From NCBI GenBank assembly GCA_900555225.1, contig USKL01000078.1, positions 1 through 7,071 of the forward strand: a DNA stretch of 7,071 bases. Reading direction: 5' to 3'. The notes under the pieces were generated by a model, which was given only the letters and a program-made list of their open reading frames with translations, had not been told where the DNA came from and did no database searches. Position numbers and translations under genes: made by a program. Origin of the DNA: an uncultured Collinsella sp. (GTDB taxonomy: Bacteria; Actinomycetota; Coriobacteriia; Coriobacteriales; Coriobacteriaceae). Shown here piece by piece: positions 1 through 5,516 of this stretch. How positions within the stretch are numbered: position 1 is the stretch's first letter; every line of letters starts with the position of its first letter.

Positions 1-17
1 CGCCCGCTTTCAATCAT
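1..17 (-). CDS. Possible start of a downstream gene (only 5 codons visible)
   Basis: An ATG lies on the minus strand at 17-15, 14 bases after the stop of the small membrane protein gene, and reads M-I-E-S-G to the window edge. No convincing purine-rich ribosome binding site is seen in front of it. It could be the next gene of the leftward unit or chance. Nothing can be said about function. Confidence 0.2.
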
Positions 18-31
18 GTAAATCGCCGTAT

Positions 32-250
32 CTACTCTGCAGACGAAGATCCACCATCAACGATTGCCTGCTCGGACTCAGGAATCCCATCGGCACCCGT
101 GCTCTGTTCTTGCTCCACCTCTTCGCTGATTGCGGAGGCGGGGGTCGAGCCCTTTGCACCCACGATGTAGGCGGCCCCAAATCCTAACGCAATGGCAATC
201 AAGGTCAAAATCACGTAGACAGGCCAATGGCGCTTAATATACGAAAACAC
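32..250 (-). CDS. Small single-pass membrane protein, 72 aa, function unknown
   Basis: I do not recognise a family. The protein has a short basic N-terminus (residues 1-9, with K6, R7, H8), one strong hydrophobic helix (about 11-31, VYVILTLIAIALGFGAAYIV), and an acidic, Ser/Gly-rich, probably unstructured tail (about 38-72). By the positive-inside rule the N-terminus should be cytoplasmic and the tail outside. The helix is not followed by an obvious signal-peptidase site, so an anchored protein is more likely than a secreted one. The start is GTG at 250. It is chosen because AAGGAG stands 5 bases upstream, one of the best ribosome binding sites in the window. It lies 21 bases after the stop of the M28-like gene on the same strand, so the two are probably co-transcribed. 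The role is unknown; a small partner of the larger membrane protein is an inference from position only. Confidence 0.75.
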   Translation of the reverse strand: MFSYIKRHWPVYVILTLIAIALGFGAAYIVGAKGSTPASAISEEVEQEQSTGADGIPESEQAIVDGGSSSAE

Positions 251-255
251 GTTGA

Positions 256-261
256 CTCCTT
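256..261 (-). promoter_or_regulatory. Ribosome binding site deciding a GTG start
   Basis: The minus strand reads AAGGAG, then 5 bases, then GTG. This near-perfect Shine-Dalgarno sequence lies inside the 21-base gap behind the M28-like gene. It supports both the non-ATG start and the reality of the small gene. Confidence 0.75.
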
Positions 262-271
262 AGAGCTCCGT

Positions 272-3200
272 CTACGAACGGCGGATAACCTCGGTCACGA
301 CCTCGGATACCGTGGCAATGTTCGTCGGGTTGACATTGTGGGGCAGGTCGTCCTCGGTACGAGCGCAAGCCAGACGCGTGCCGTCCACACCGGCGATGGT
401 GAGGGCTCGGCGGCTCGCCTCGAGCGCGGCATAGGCATCGGTCTTGGCATAGGGCATCTCGAGCGCGCCACAATCGACATGGAACGACTTGCAGACCTTG
501 CTGACCAGGTTCATGATACGGCGATCGCCCTTGAGCAGCTGTTGTTCGCCCTCGACCGTCACAACCGAAAGCCTACCGGCGCCGACGGATTCAAGATTGA
601 TAAAGAATACGCCGCGGAGCTTATCGCGATGCGAAGCCAAGAAGGCCTTCATGCCGGCGCCATCACAATCCGAGGCGCCCGTTGCCACAAACCAGATATC
701 GTGACCGAGCAGCTCATCATCGCCCATAGAGGCGACAGCCGAGAGCATATCTTCGGAAGAAGCGCCGTCGGAAGACGTAGCGCCGCCCTTCCAGCCATCG
801 TTATCGTCCTCGAAATTATCCCACGAACCGATACCGCGACCGGACTTCTTGGCATCGTAATCGTCTTCGACGCCCAGCCAGTCACTCATGCTGTCCTGCT
901 CGTTTTTCTTTTTACGACCGAACAGGCCACCCAGGCCGCGCTTACGAGACTTGGGTGCCGCCGGGGTGGGAGCTGAAATGGTCTCGATCGGCTGCGCGCC
1001 CGACGCAACGGGCATAGGAGGCGCAACGGGTGCCGATGTGGGTTCGGGACCCTGGGCAGTAGCAAAGGGGTCGTTGACCTGGGCAGAGGGATCGGGAAGG
1101 TCGAACAGCGACGTGCGAGACGCAACGTTTGCCTGCTTCATAGACGGAAGCGACGGATCGGGGACCGAAGCCAGCGGAGACGAGGAGAGCGCAGGCGACG
1201 GTGCCGACGCCGGATCGGGAACATTCATCTGCGGACGCGGCGATGCCTGGGAGGAAATCTGGGCCATAAGGGAATCGACCGTTTCGTCCTGGGTGGGAGC
1301 AACATTGGCAACCGTGGCACCGGAACCACTCGGGGTCGGCATGGTGAAAATCTGCGTGGAGTAAGGCCTCGACTCATCCGTCTCGGGAGTCTCGGAAACC
1401 GCAGACACTTCCTCCTGCTCGACCTCAGTCGAATCATCTTGCTCGGCTGCCGCGTACTGCTCTTCGTCAGAGTTGGCCTCGACGGGCTCGTCCTCAGCAG
1501 CATCCTGAATTTCGGCAGCATCAATGGGCTCGTCATCGTCTGCCACGTCGTCCTGCTCATCGGAAGCAGGAAGGGGCTCGGCAATCGCGGTGCCTTGCTT
1601 TTCAAACGTTATCGTGGAATCGAACTGCGCGGCATCAAACGACATGGTGCTATCGACGTGCTGCTGGGCCTCGAAAGACGTTGTAGCTTCGGCGGCGTCG
1701 ACGGGCACGGACTGCACAGCCTCGTTCTGCTCGAACTCTTGCGCCGCGCGCTCACGTGCCGCCTCGGCTGCCTGCTGCTGAGCGATAGCCTCCTGCTCGG
1801 CAGCCTCGCGTGCGGCAGCGCGCTTCTCCTCGAAATCGTCGACAAATTTCCTGCCCTTTGCAAGCGCACCCTTAAAGAAGCTGGAAGCGCTGGCGCCAAT
1901 CGAAGAGAACGCGGATGCAATATCGGCATGGGGCGTTGCCGCGGGAATCTCGGCCGAGAAATCAGTATCGCTCTCGTAAGACACGCGCCTCGGCTGTTCA
2001 ACGTAATCGTCGTCAGACTCGTCCGCAACGTCTTGCGCCGGCGCGGCGGGAGCCAAAATGTCCAGTCCTGCCGCGGGATCGATCGCAGACACCGCCTCGG
2101 ACTCGGCAGCGGTAACCGCGGCAGACTCATCATCCGCAGTGACAACGGGCGCAGGCTCGGGCTCAAACGTCGGCTCCTCGCCCTCCTCGTAATCGAGCGC
2201 GCAGGACTCGGGAAGCATTCCGAGCGCACGGATGGCATCCGAACCAAAGCGGATGTTGCCGGCGGCGTTGCGATAGAGCTTGGGCTCGGGCTCGGCCGCG
2301 GCAGGCTCCTCCGCCGGCTCAGCAGCGGGAACCTCGTCATTGAACTCTTCGGCCTGGACAGCCTGATTCTGATCCTCGGGCACGATGGCGCCAATCAGCG
2401 TCTCGTCGGCAGACGCACCCTCAAAGCCCTCGATCTGCTCGTCAAAAGCCTCATCCTGTTCGGGCTCGGTTTGAGCGTCGGGAGCAATCGGCTGACCGAA
2501 CTCGTCCTCGGCGTAGGCAGGCTCTTCATACTCGATGGTGTTGCCGTAGTCGTTTTGCTGCTGGGCCGCGGCATACTCCGCCGCTGCGCGCGCCATTTCC
2601 TCGGCACGACGTTTCTGCTCCCCAAAATAGGTATCGAACGGAACATCGTCGGGAAACTCGTTTTCGCCCTGGAAGGGAGCAACGTTGTCCATAACGCCGA
2701 GCATAGCGGCGACAGAAGACTTGTTGCACACCGCACCGGACGTATAGGGAAGAATGTGGCGGTTAGAGATGATGTTTGCCGCGTTGACAAGTGCAACGAG
2801 GGAAGCGAGGATCGCGACAATCCACAGCAGAACCTTGAGCGCGCCGGGGAGCGGCAGGATACGCAGGATGGCAACGGCAGCAGGGGCAACCGTGGCAACG
2901 GGCAACAGCTTGGCGATGAGCGCACGATACGAAGCATAGGGCTCGCGGGCGAGCAGCTCAGCACGGGGAGAGTCGTAGTGTGCGACAACGACCACCGGGC
3001 GGTTGCGCGGAGACGCGAGCGGGCCCGAGGCCTTGTGGTAGGCGATGACATTTTGGCTCACGCCCGTCTTGCCCAGGCGCGAGACTACAGGGTGGCCCGT
3101 GCGCTCGAGCACGTAAAGAACGGCGCCGACAACGGCCAGCAAGGTGCCGACCAAGCCGATACCGCCGCCGATGCCCATCAGCAGGGCGCCGGCAAACGCA

Positions 3201-3391
3201 AGAATACCGGTGACGGCAAATGCCAACCTACTGGGCGCCGGGGCATTGAACTCCTGAACCTCGGGATCAAAGCCGTGGTTGCGGAAGATCTGAGCGATAT
3301 CCTCGGCAGCCAAGCGCTCTTCTTCGCTGCATGCCGGCGTAATGCCGGTGTTCTGCAGCAGGTGGTTAATATAGTTCTGGGTGTTCGCCAT
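272..3391 (-). CDS. Membrane-anchored M28-like (degenerate peptidase) protein with a ~650-residue low-complexity insertion
   Basis: The 1039-residue product carries the scattered landmarks of the M28 zinc-exopeptidase fold. Residues 1-50 are an M28-like N-terminal helix region. Residues 56-95 and about 158-206 are two hydrophobic hairpins (four probable membrane helices), with the first metal-site motif AHYDSPR (H138, D140) between them. GAVCNKSSVAAML (219-231) matches the usual GADDNxSGVA strand. After an insertion of about 240-890, the fold resumes with IWFVATGASDCDGAGMKAF (899-917, usual FGAEE..GLLGS), INLESVG (931-937, usual INLDMVG) and PHNVNPTN (1017-1024, usual HTPxDT). Key residues differ: the bridging Asp is C222, the catalytic Glu is S907, the second Glu is D908 and the Asp ligand is E934, while H138, D140 and H1018 remain. 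Ordinary M28 activity is therefore doubtful. The insertion is Ala/Glu/Asp/Pro/Ser-rich, with a charged helix (about 500-559), TxxF and PDP repeats and a basic patch (814-829). Start ATG 3391 has GGAG 5 bases upstream; the frame stays open to 3541 without support. The even number of helices suggests both halves face the cytoplasm (inference). Confidence 0.85.
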   Translation of the reverse strand: MANTQNYINHLLQNTGITPACSEEERLAAEDIAQIFRNHGFDPEVQEFNAPAPSRLAFAVTGILAFAGALLMGIGGGIGLVGTLLAVVGAVLYVLERTGHPVVSRLGKTGVSQNVIAYHKASGPLASPRNRPVVVVAHYDSPRAELLAREPYASYRALIAKLLPVATVAPAAVAILRILPLPGALKVLLWIVAILASLVALVNAANIISNRHILPYTSGAVCNKSSVAAMLGVMDNVAPFQGENEFPDDVPFDTYFGEQKRRAEEMARAAAEYAAAQQQNDYGNTIEYEEPAYAEDEFGQPIAPDAQTEPEQDEAFDEQIEGFEGASADETLIGAIVPEDQNQAVQAEEFNDEVPAAEPAEEPAAAEPEPKLYRNAAGNIRFGSDAIRALGMLPESCALDYEEGEEPTFEPEPAPVVTADDESAAVTAAESEAVSAIDPAAGLDILAPAAPAQDVADESDDDYVEQPRRVSYESDTDFSAEIPAATPHADIASAFSSIGASASSFFKGALAKGRKFVDDFEEKRAAAREAAEQEAIAQQQAAEAARERAAQEFEQNEAVQSVPVDAAEATTSFEAQQHVDSTMSFDAAQFDSTITFEKQGTAIAEPLPASDEQDDVADDDEPIDAAEIQDAAEDEPVEANSDEEQYAAAEQDDSTEVEQEEVSAVSETPETDESRPYSTQIFTMPTPSGSGATVANVAPTQDETVDSLMAQISSQASPRPQMNVPDPASAPSPALSSSPLASVPDPSLPSMKQANVASRTSLFDLPDPSAQVNDPFATAQGPEPTSAPVAPPMPVASGAQPIETISAPTPAAPKSRKRGLGGLFGRKKKNEQDSMSDWLGVEDDYDAKKSGRGIGSWDNFEDDNDGWKGGATSSDGASSEDMLSAVASMGDDELLGHDIWFVATGASDCDGAGMKAFLASHRDKLRGVFFINLESVGAGRLSVVTVEGEQQLLKGDRRIMNLVSKVCKSFHVDCGALEMPYAKTDAYAALEASRRALTIAGVDGTRLACARTEDDLPHNVNPTNIATVSEVVTEVIRRS
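905..952 (-). other. Basic Gly/Phe patch in the M28-like protein
   Basis: These codons encode residues 814-829, a KSRKR-GLGGLF-GRKKK arrangement of two basic clusters around a Gly/Leu/Phe core. It sits in an otherwise strongly acidic insertion, shortly before the fold resumes. Such a segment could touch membrane lipid, nucleic acid or the acidic parts of the same protein. No function is established. Confidence 0.5.
1067..1222 (-). repeat. Three [VL]PDP[AS] motifs in the insertion of the M28-like protein
   Basis: The encoded protein reads VPDPAS at 724, VPDPSL at 743 and LPDPSA at 765, with a related NDPFA at 773. They are spaced 19 to 22 residues apart in a Pro/Ser/Ala-rich stretch. They look like repeated short linear motifs in disordered sequence. 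A binding partner is not known. Confidence 0.55.
1601..1687 (-). repeat. Tandem [AS]T-x-[ST]F[DE] repeats in the M28-like protein
   Basis: The encoded protein reads ATTSFE (569-574), STMSFD (581-586) and STITFE (592-597), with a period of 11 to 12 residues, each in acidic surroundings. A fourth looser copy, STQIF, occurs at 678-682. The units are short and degenerate, so they are seen in protein rather than as DNA identity. Confidence 0.55.
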
Positions 3392-3396
3392 GTGCG

Positions 3397-3400
3397 CTCC
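3397..3400 (-). promoter_or_regulatory. Ribosome binding site of the M28-like gene
   Basis: GGAG on the minus strand stands 5 bases before ATG 3391. This fixes the start at the MANTQNYINHLL N-terminus and argues against the 50 extra in-frame codons upstream. Confidence 0.65.
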
Positions 3401-3485
3401 ACATCCATAATCCGACAAATAGGCCCAATGCATGCACATTAGAACCGTATATAGTCGAAAGTATACCCCGAGCGAGCGCAAACGA

Positions 3486-3495
3486 CCGAATTCGG
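3486..3495. promoter_or_regulatory. Perfect 10-base palindrome, possible operator
   Basis: CCGAATTCGG is perfectly self-complementary and lies in the divergent region, 4 bases from the -10 end of the candidate PafBC-type promoter element. A dimeric regulator could use it. A palindrome of this length can also arise by chance, and no family-specific operator is recognised. Confidence 0.25.
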
Positions 3496-3498
3496 GCC

Positions 3499-3521
3499 AT
3501 CTTAACGCCCTGAGCGGACAA
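3499..3521 (-). promoter_or_regulatory. Candidate PafBC-dependent (RecA-NDp-like) promoter reading toward the M28-like gene
   Basis: The minus strand reads TTGTCCGCT (3521-3513), 8 bases, then TAAGAT (3504-3499). The mycobacterial consensus is TTGTCRGTG-N8-TANNNT. The TTGTC core, the spacing and the TANNNT element match exactly. Within RGTG only the G matches, so 3 of the 9 upstream bases differ. Transcription would start near 3490 and give a leader of roughly 100 bases for the M28-like gene. The consensus comes from mycobacteria, so its use here is inference. Confidence 0.35.
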
Positions 3522-3530
3522 GGATATAGC
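3502..3530 (+). promoter_or_regulatory. Candidate sigma-70-type promoter for the pafB-like gene
   Basis: TTAACG (3502-3507) and TATAGC (3525-3530) are separated by 17 bases. Each matches four of six consensus positions. The pair overlaps the divergent PafBC-type element, so both promoters could be controlled together. TAAAAT at 3549-3554 is an alternative -10 without a good -35. Confidence 0.25.
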
Positions 3531-3589
3531 CTAATCTCCATATCGGACTAAAATCATGGCAGCAAACCACCTTCTCATGCGAGGACTCT

Positions 3590-4612
3590 ATGACGGCAAG
3601 CGACGCGACCGCGACAATTAAAAAGGGGAATTCGGAGCCCGGTTTCGATAAAACGGCTCAGCGCATCCTCAATCTTTTCTTTGTACTCAATAGCTCCCCC
3701 GAACCGCTGACGACCGAGCAGATCGTCTTGGATTCTGACCTGGGATATGGCTCGGGCAACATCGACTCGGATAAGCGCAAGTTTCGGCGCGATCGTGACA
3801 AACTGCTCGAGCGTGGCATCTTAATCAAGGAGGTTCGCCCCGCCGGCGCGCAGGAGACCGAGGAAAGCTCGTGGACAATCGACCGCGAGCACACGTTTGC
3901 TGCAGGCGGCCTCATTACCGCAGACGACGCCGATATCCTGCTCAACGCCATCGACCAGACACTAGCGGCCGGCTCATCCACTTTTGCCGCACCGCTTGCC
4001 GATATTCGCTCCAAGATTGCCTATCTCACCGGTAGGACGACGGTGGACGAAGCACCGATCCGCCGCTCCCCCACCGTCGATGCGGTATGGAGCGCCTTTG
4101 CCGAGCGATGCGCGCTGCGATTTTTATATCAGAACGGACGCGGCGAGCAGAAAGAACGTACCGTCTGCGTCTACGGCATGTTCGAGCGCGAGGGCGTGGC
4201 GTACTTCTGCGGCCTCGACAATGTCACCGACGACATCAGGACATTCCGCTGTGACCGTATCGTTCGCGCTTGGCGTCCTTCGAAGGCCTACGCCATCCCT
4301 ACGGACTTCAATCTCAACGACTATCTGTTCTTTGAATTCGATTTTGCCGACCGACCGCCCGTTGCAGCCACGTTCTCGTTCGCCCCTCAGACGCAGATCG
4401 ATATGATCAACGGCCTCACGCGCGGGCGAGGTGAGCTCACACACACCGATGCGGGATGGATCTGGACCGTTGACGTGCGCGACCTTGAAGCCGCCGCCTC
4501 ATTTTGCATGGCCCACGCCATGGACGGCATGAGGCCCATGGCCCCCAAATCGCTCAAGCAGGCGTGGAACCACCTCATTGAAAGGACGGTGCACGAGTAT
4601 GCCCGTGCGTAA
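3590..4612 (+). CDS. pafB: PafB-like HTH-WYL transcriptional regulator
   Basis: The 340-residue protein has the PafB layout. An N-terminal winged-helix region (about 20-95) reads TAQRILNLFFVLNSSPEPLT, and KRKFRRDRDKLLERGI (62-77) is typical of this family. A linker follows, then a WYL domain (about 160-235) and a C-terminal WCX-type extension (about 255-335). In the WYL core the name-giving Trp-Tyr-Leu is replaced by A204-Y205-F206, but the downstream RTFRCDRI (217-224) is intact. WYL domains sense nucleic-acid or small ligands. In mycobacteria PafB pairs with PafC to activate DNA-damage genes independently of LexA. ATG 3590 is chosen because GAGG lies 5 bases upstream. The next gene overlaps the last 14 bases, which suggests translational coupling and a heteromeric product. 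The family call is firm; equivalence to mycobacterial PafB is inference, and a different paired WYL regulator remains possible. Confidence 0.8.
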   Translation: MTASDATATIKKGNSEPGFDKTAQRILNLFFVLNSSPEPLTTEQIVLDSDLGYGSGNIDSDKRKFRRDRDKLLERGILIKEVRPAGAQETEESSWTIDREHTFAAGGLITADDADILLNAIDQTLAAGSSTFAAPLADIRSKIAYLTGRTTVDEAPIRRSPTVDAVWSAFAERCALRFLYQNGRGEQKERTVCVYGMFEREGVAYFCGLDNVTDDIRTFRCDRIVRAWRPSKAYAIPTDFNLNDYLFFEFDFADRPPVAATFSFAPQTQIDMINGLTRGRGELTHTDAGWIWTVDVRDLEAAASFCMAHAMDGMRPMAPKSLKQAWNHLIERTVHEYARA

Positions 4613-5516
4613 ACTCACCAGCGAGCAGAGACTCTCGCGCGCCATCGACATCATGGAGGCCCTCTACGCCGCCGGCGAGAGCGGCATGACACGAACCGAG
4701 ATTTGCGGCCGCTTTGACATCACGGGAGTATCGCTCGACGAGATTCTCGAGATCGTCTCGACGCTCGCGGACCGAGAATCTGGTGCGCGCATCATCTGCG
4801 AATGCCACGGCGAGCGTGTGGTCCTCACTGGTGACGCCGGGCGTGTGCTACCGTTGCGCTTGAGTGCAGCCGAGGGCGCTGTGCTCAACCACGAACTTGA
4901 ATCGTTGGGGATCGAGCCGCAGACGGCAGCTCGGATTCGACACGCCCTTCTACCCGAAGAGCTCGGCTATAACCAGCGCGTCTTTGACACCGTCAACCAC
5001 GGGTCGCACTGGCAGCAGCTGAGCTGTGCCATTCAGGACGGCGTTCGCTGCCGCATCTCATATCGCTCGATGGACGATGCACGGCCACGCGAGCGTCTGG
5101 TCGACCCCTTGCGCATTACGGCAAACGGCGACCAAACATACCTGATTGCCTGGGACATCACAGTCGATGAGCAGCGCACCTATCGCATGGATAAAATCGA
5201 GGGACTCGCCTTGACGGAAGACTCCGTCGTGCCTCACACACCGGACGTCGCATCCCTCCACGATTCCCTTGCCCGGACGCAGCGCAGCGCAAAGCTCTTG
5301 ATGCCATTCGATATGGCGGAGCATCTGGACTGGGCCGGCATCACCCTAATCGAGCGCGACGGGGCAGACATGGCAACGGTAACTGTGCATTACGGCTCCG
5401 AGCGTTGGCTACTGAGCCAGATAATCGCAGCGGGCGGAGCCATCCGCATCTTGGATGACCCCGCCCTGTCAAAGCGTCTGTGCGATATGGCAAAAACCCT
5501 CGTCTGTCCGCTTTAG
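4599..5516 (+). CDS. pafC: PafC-like HTH-WYL transcriptional regulator
   Basis: The 305-residue protein has an N-terminal HTH region (about 10-75, RLSRAIDIMEALYAAGESGM then TRTEICGRFDITG). A middle linker follows (LSAAEGAVLNHELESLG, 88-104), then a WYL domain (about 140-205) and a C-terminal WCX extension (about 230-300). The WYL motif is T180-Y181-L182, and the conserved basic strand reads RTYRMDKI (193-200). The order after a PafB-like gene and the overall length fit PafC, the partner subunit of the PafBC activator. The chosen ATG at 4599 overlaps the upstream gene by 14 bases. AAAGGA lies 12 bases ahead, a long spacing, so translation probably depends partly on coupling. A TTG seven codons upstream (4578) precedes that site and is less likely. 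The stop codon (5514-5516) overlaps the stop of the convergent helicase gene. Confidence 0.8.
   Translation: MPVRKLTSEQRLSRAIDIMEALYAAGESGMTRTEICGRFDITGVSLDEILEIVSTLADRESGARIICECHGERVVLTGDAGRVLPLRLSAAEGAVLNHELESLGIEPQTAARIRHALLPEELGYNQRVFDTVNHGSHWQQLSCAIQDGVRCRISYRSMDDARPRERLVDPLRITANGDQTYLIAWDITVDEQRTYRMDKIEGLALTEDSVVPHTPDVASLHDSLARTQRSAKLLMPFDMAEHLDWAGITLIERDGADMATVTVHYGSERWLLSQIIAAGGAIRILDDPALSKRLCDMAKTLVCPL

Larger units (their letters stand above)
3392..3589. promoter_or_regulatory. Divergent promoter region between the M28-like gene and the pafB-like gene
   Basis: This 198-base gap is the only sizeable non-coding stretch in the window, and the genes on both sides point away from it. 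It is visibly more AT-rich than the genes, with TATA-like runs near 3447-3466 and 3524-3555. It holds a candidate PafBC-type promoter element, a candidate rightward promoter, a 10-base palindrome (3486-3495) and an 8-base palindrome, TGCATGCA (3429-3436). A minus-strand -10-like TATACT at 3465-3460 has no good -35. No small gene with a ribosome binding site was found in it. Confidence 0.7.

Noticed and set aside
1..31. Rho-independent terminator after the small membrane protein gene
   Set aside because: No GC-rich hairpin followed by a T run is visible in the few bases available.
227..976. Plus-strand open frame of 249 codons across the end of the M28-like gene
   Set aside because: It runs antisense through the conserved M28-like C-terminal region, has no domain of its own, and competes with a clearly supported gene.
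3429..3436. TGCATGCA palindrome as an operator
   Set aside because: It is a perfect but only 8-base palindrome with no flanking symmetry or link to a promoter, so chance is a sufficient explanation.
1439..3442. Long plus-strand open frame (667 codons) opposite the M28-like gene
   Set aside because: It is the antisense shadow of a high-GC gene rich in Ala/Glu/Asp codons. It shows no recognisable domain, and its Arg/Gly/Leu-rich composition is typical of a reverse frame.
3447..3466. GTATA-N10-TATAC inverted repeat as a regulator site or hairpin
   Set aside because: Five-base AT-rich arms around a 10-base loop are expected by chance in an AT-rich promoter region and would not form a stable hairpin.
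3392..3541. N-terminal extension of the M28-like protein by 50 residues
   Set aside because: The extension covers the candidate promoter elements, has Cys/Trp/Arg-rich composition unlike the rest, and has no ribosome binding site. ATG 3391 has GGAG at proper spacing.
3392..3589. LexA/SOS box in the divergent region
   Set aside because: I looked for the actinobacterial GAAC-N4-GTTC type pattern and found no match.
4578..4598. TTG start seven codons upstream for the pafC-like protein
   Set aside because: The AAAGGA sequence lies downstream of this TTG and so cannot serve it. ATG 4599 is the better start.
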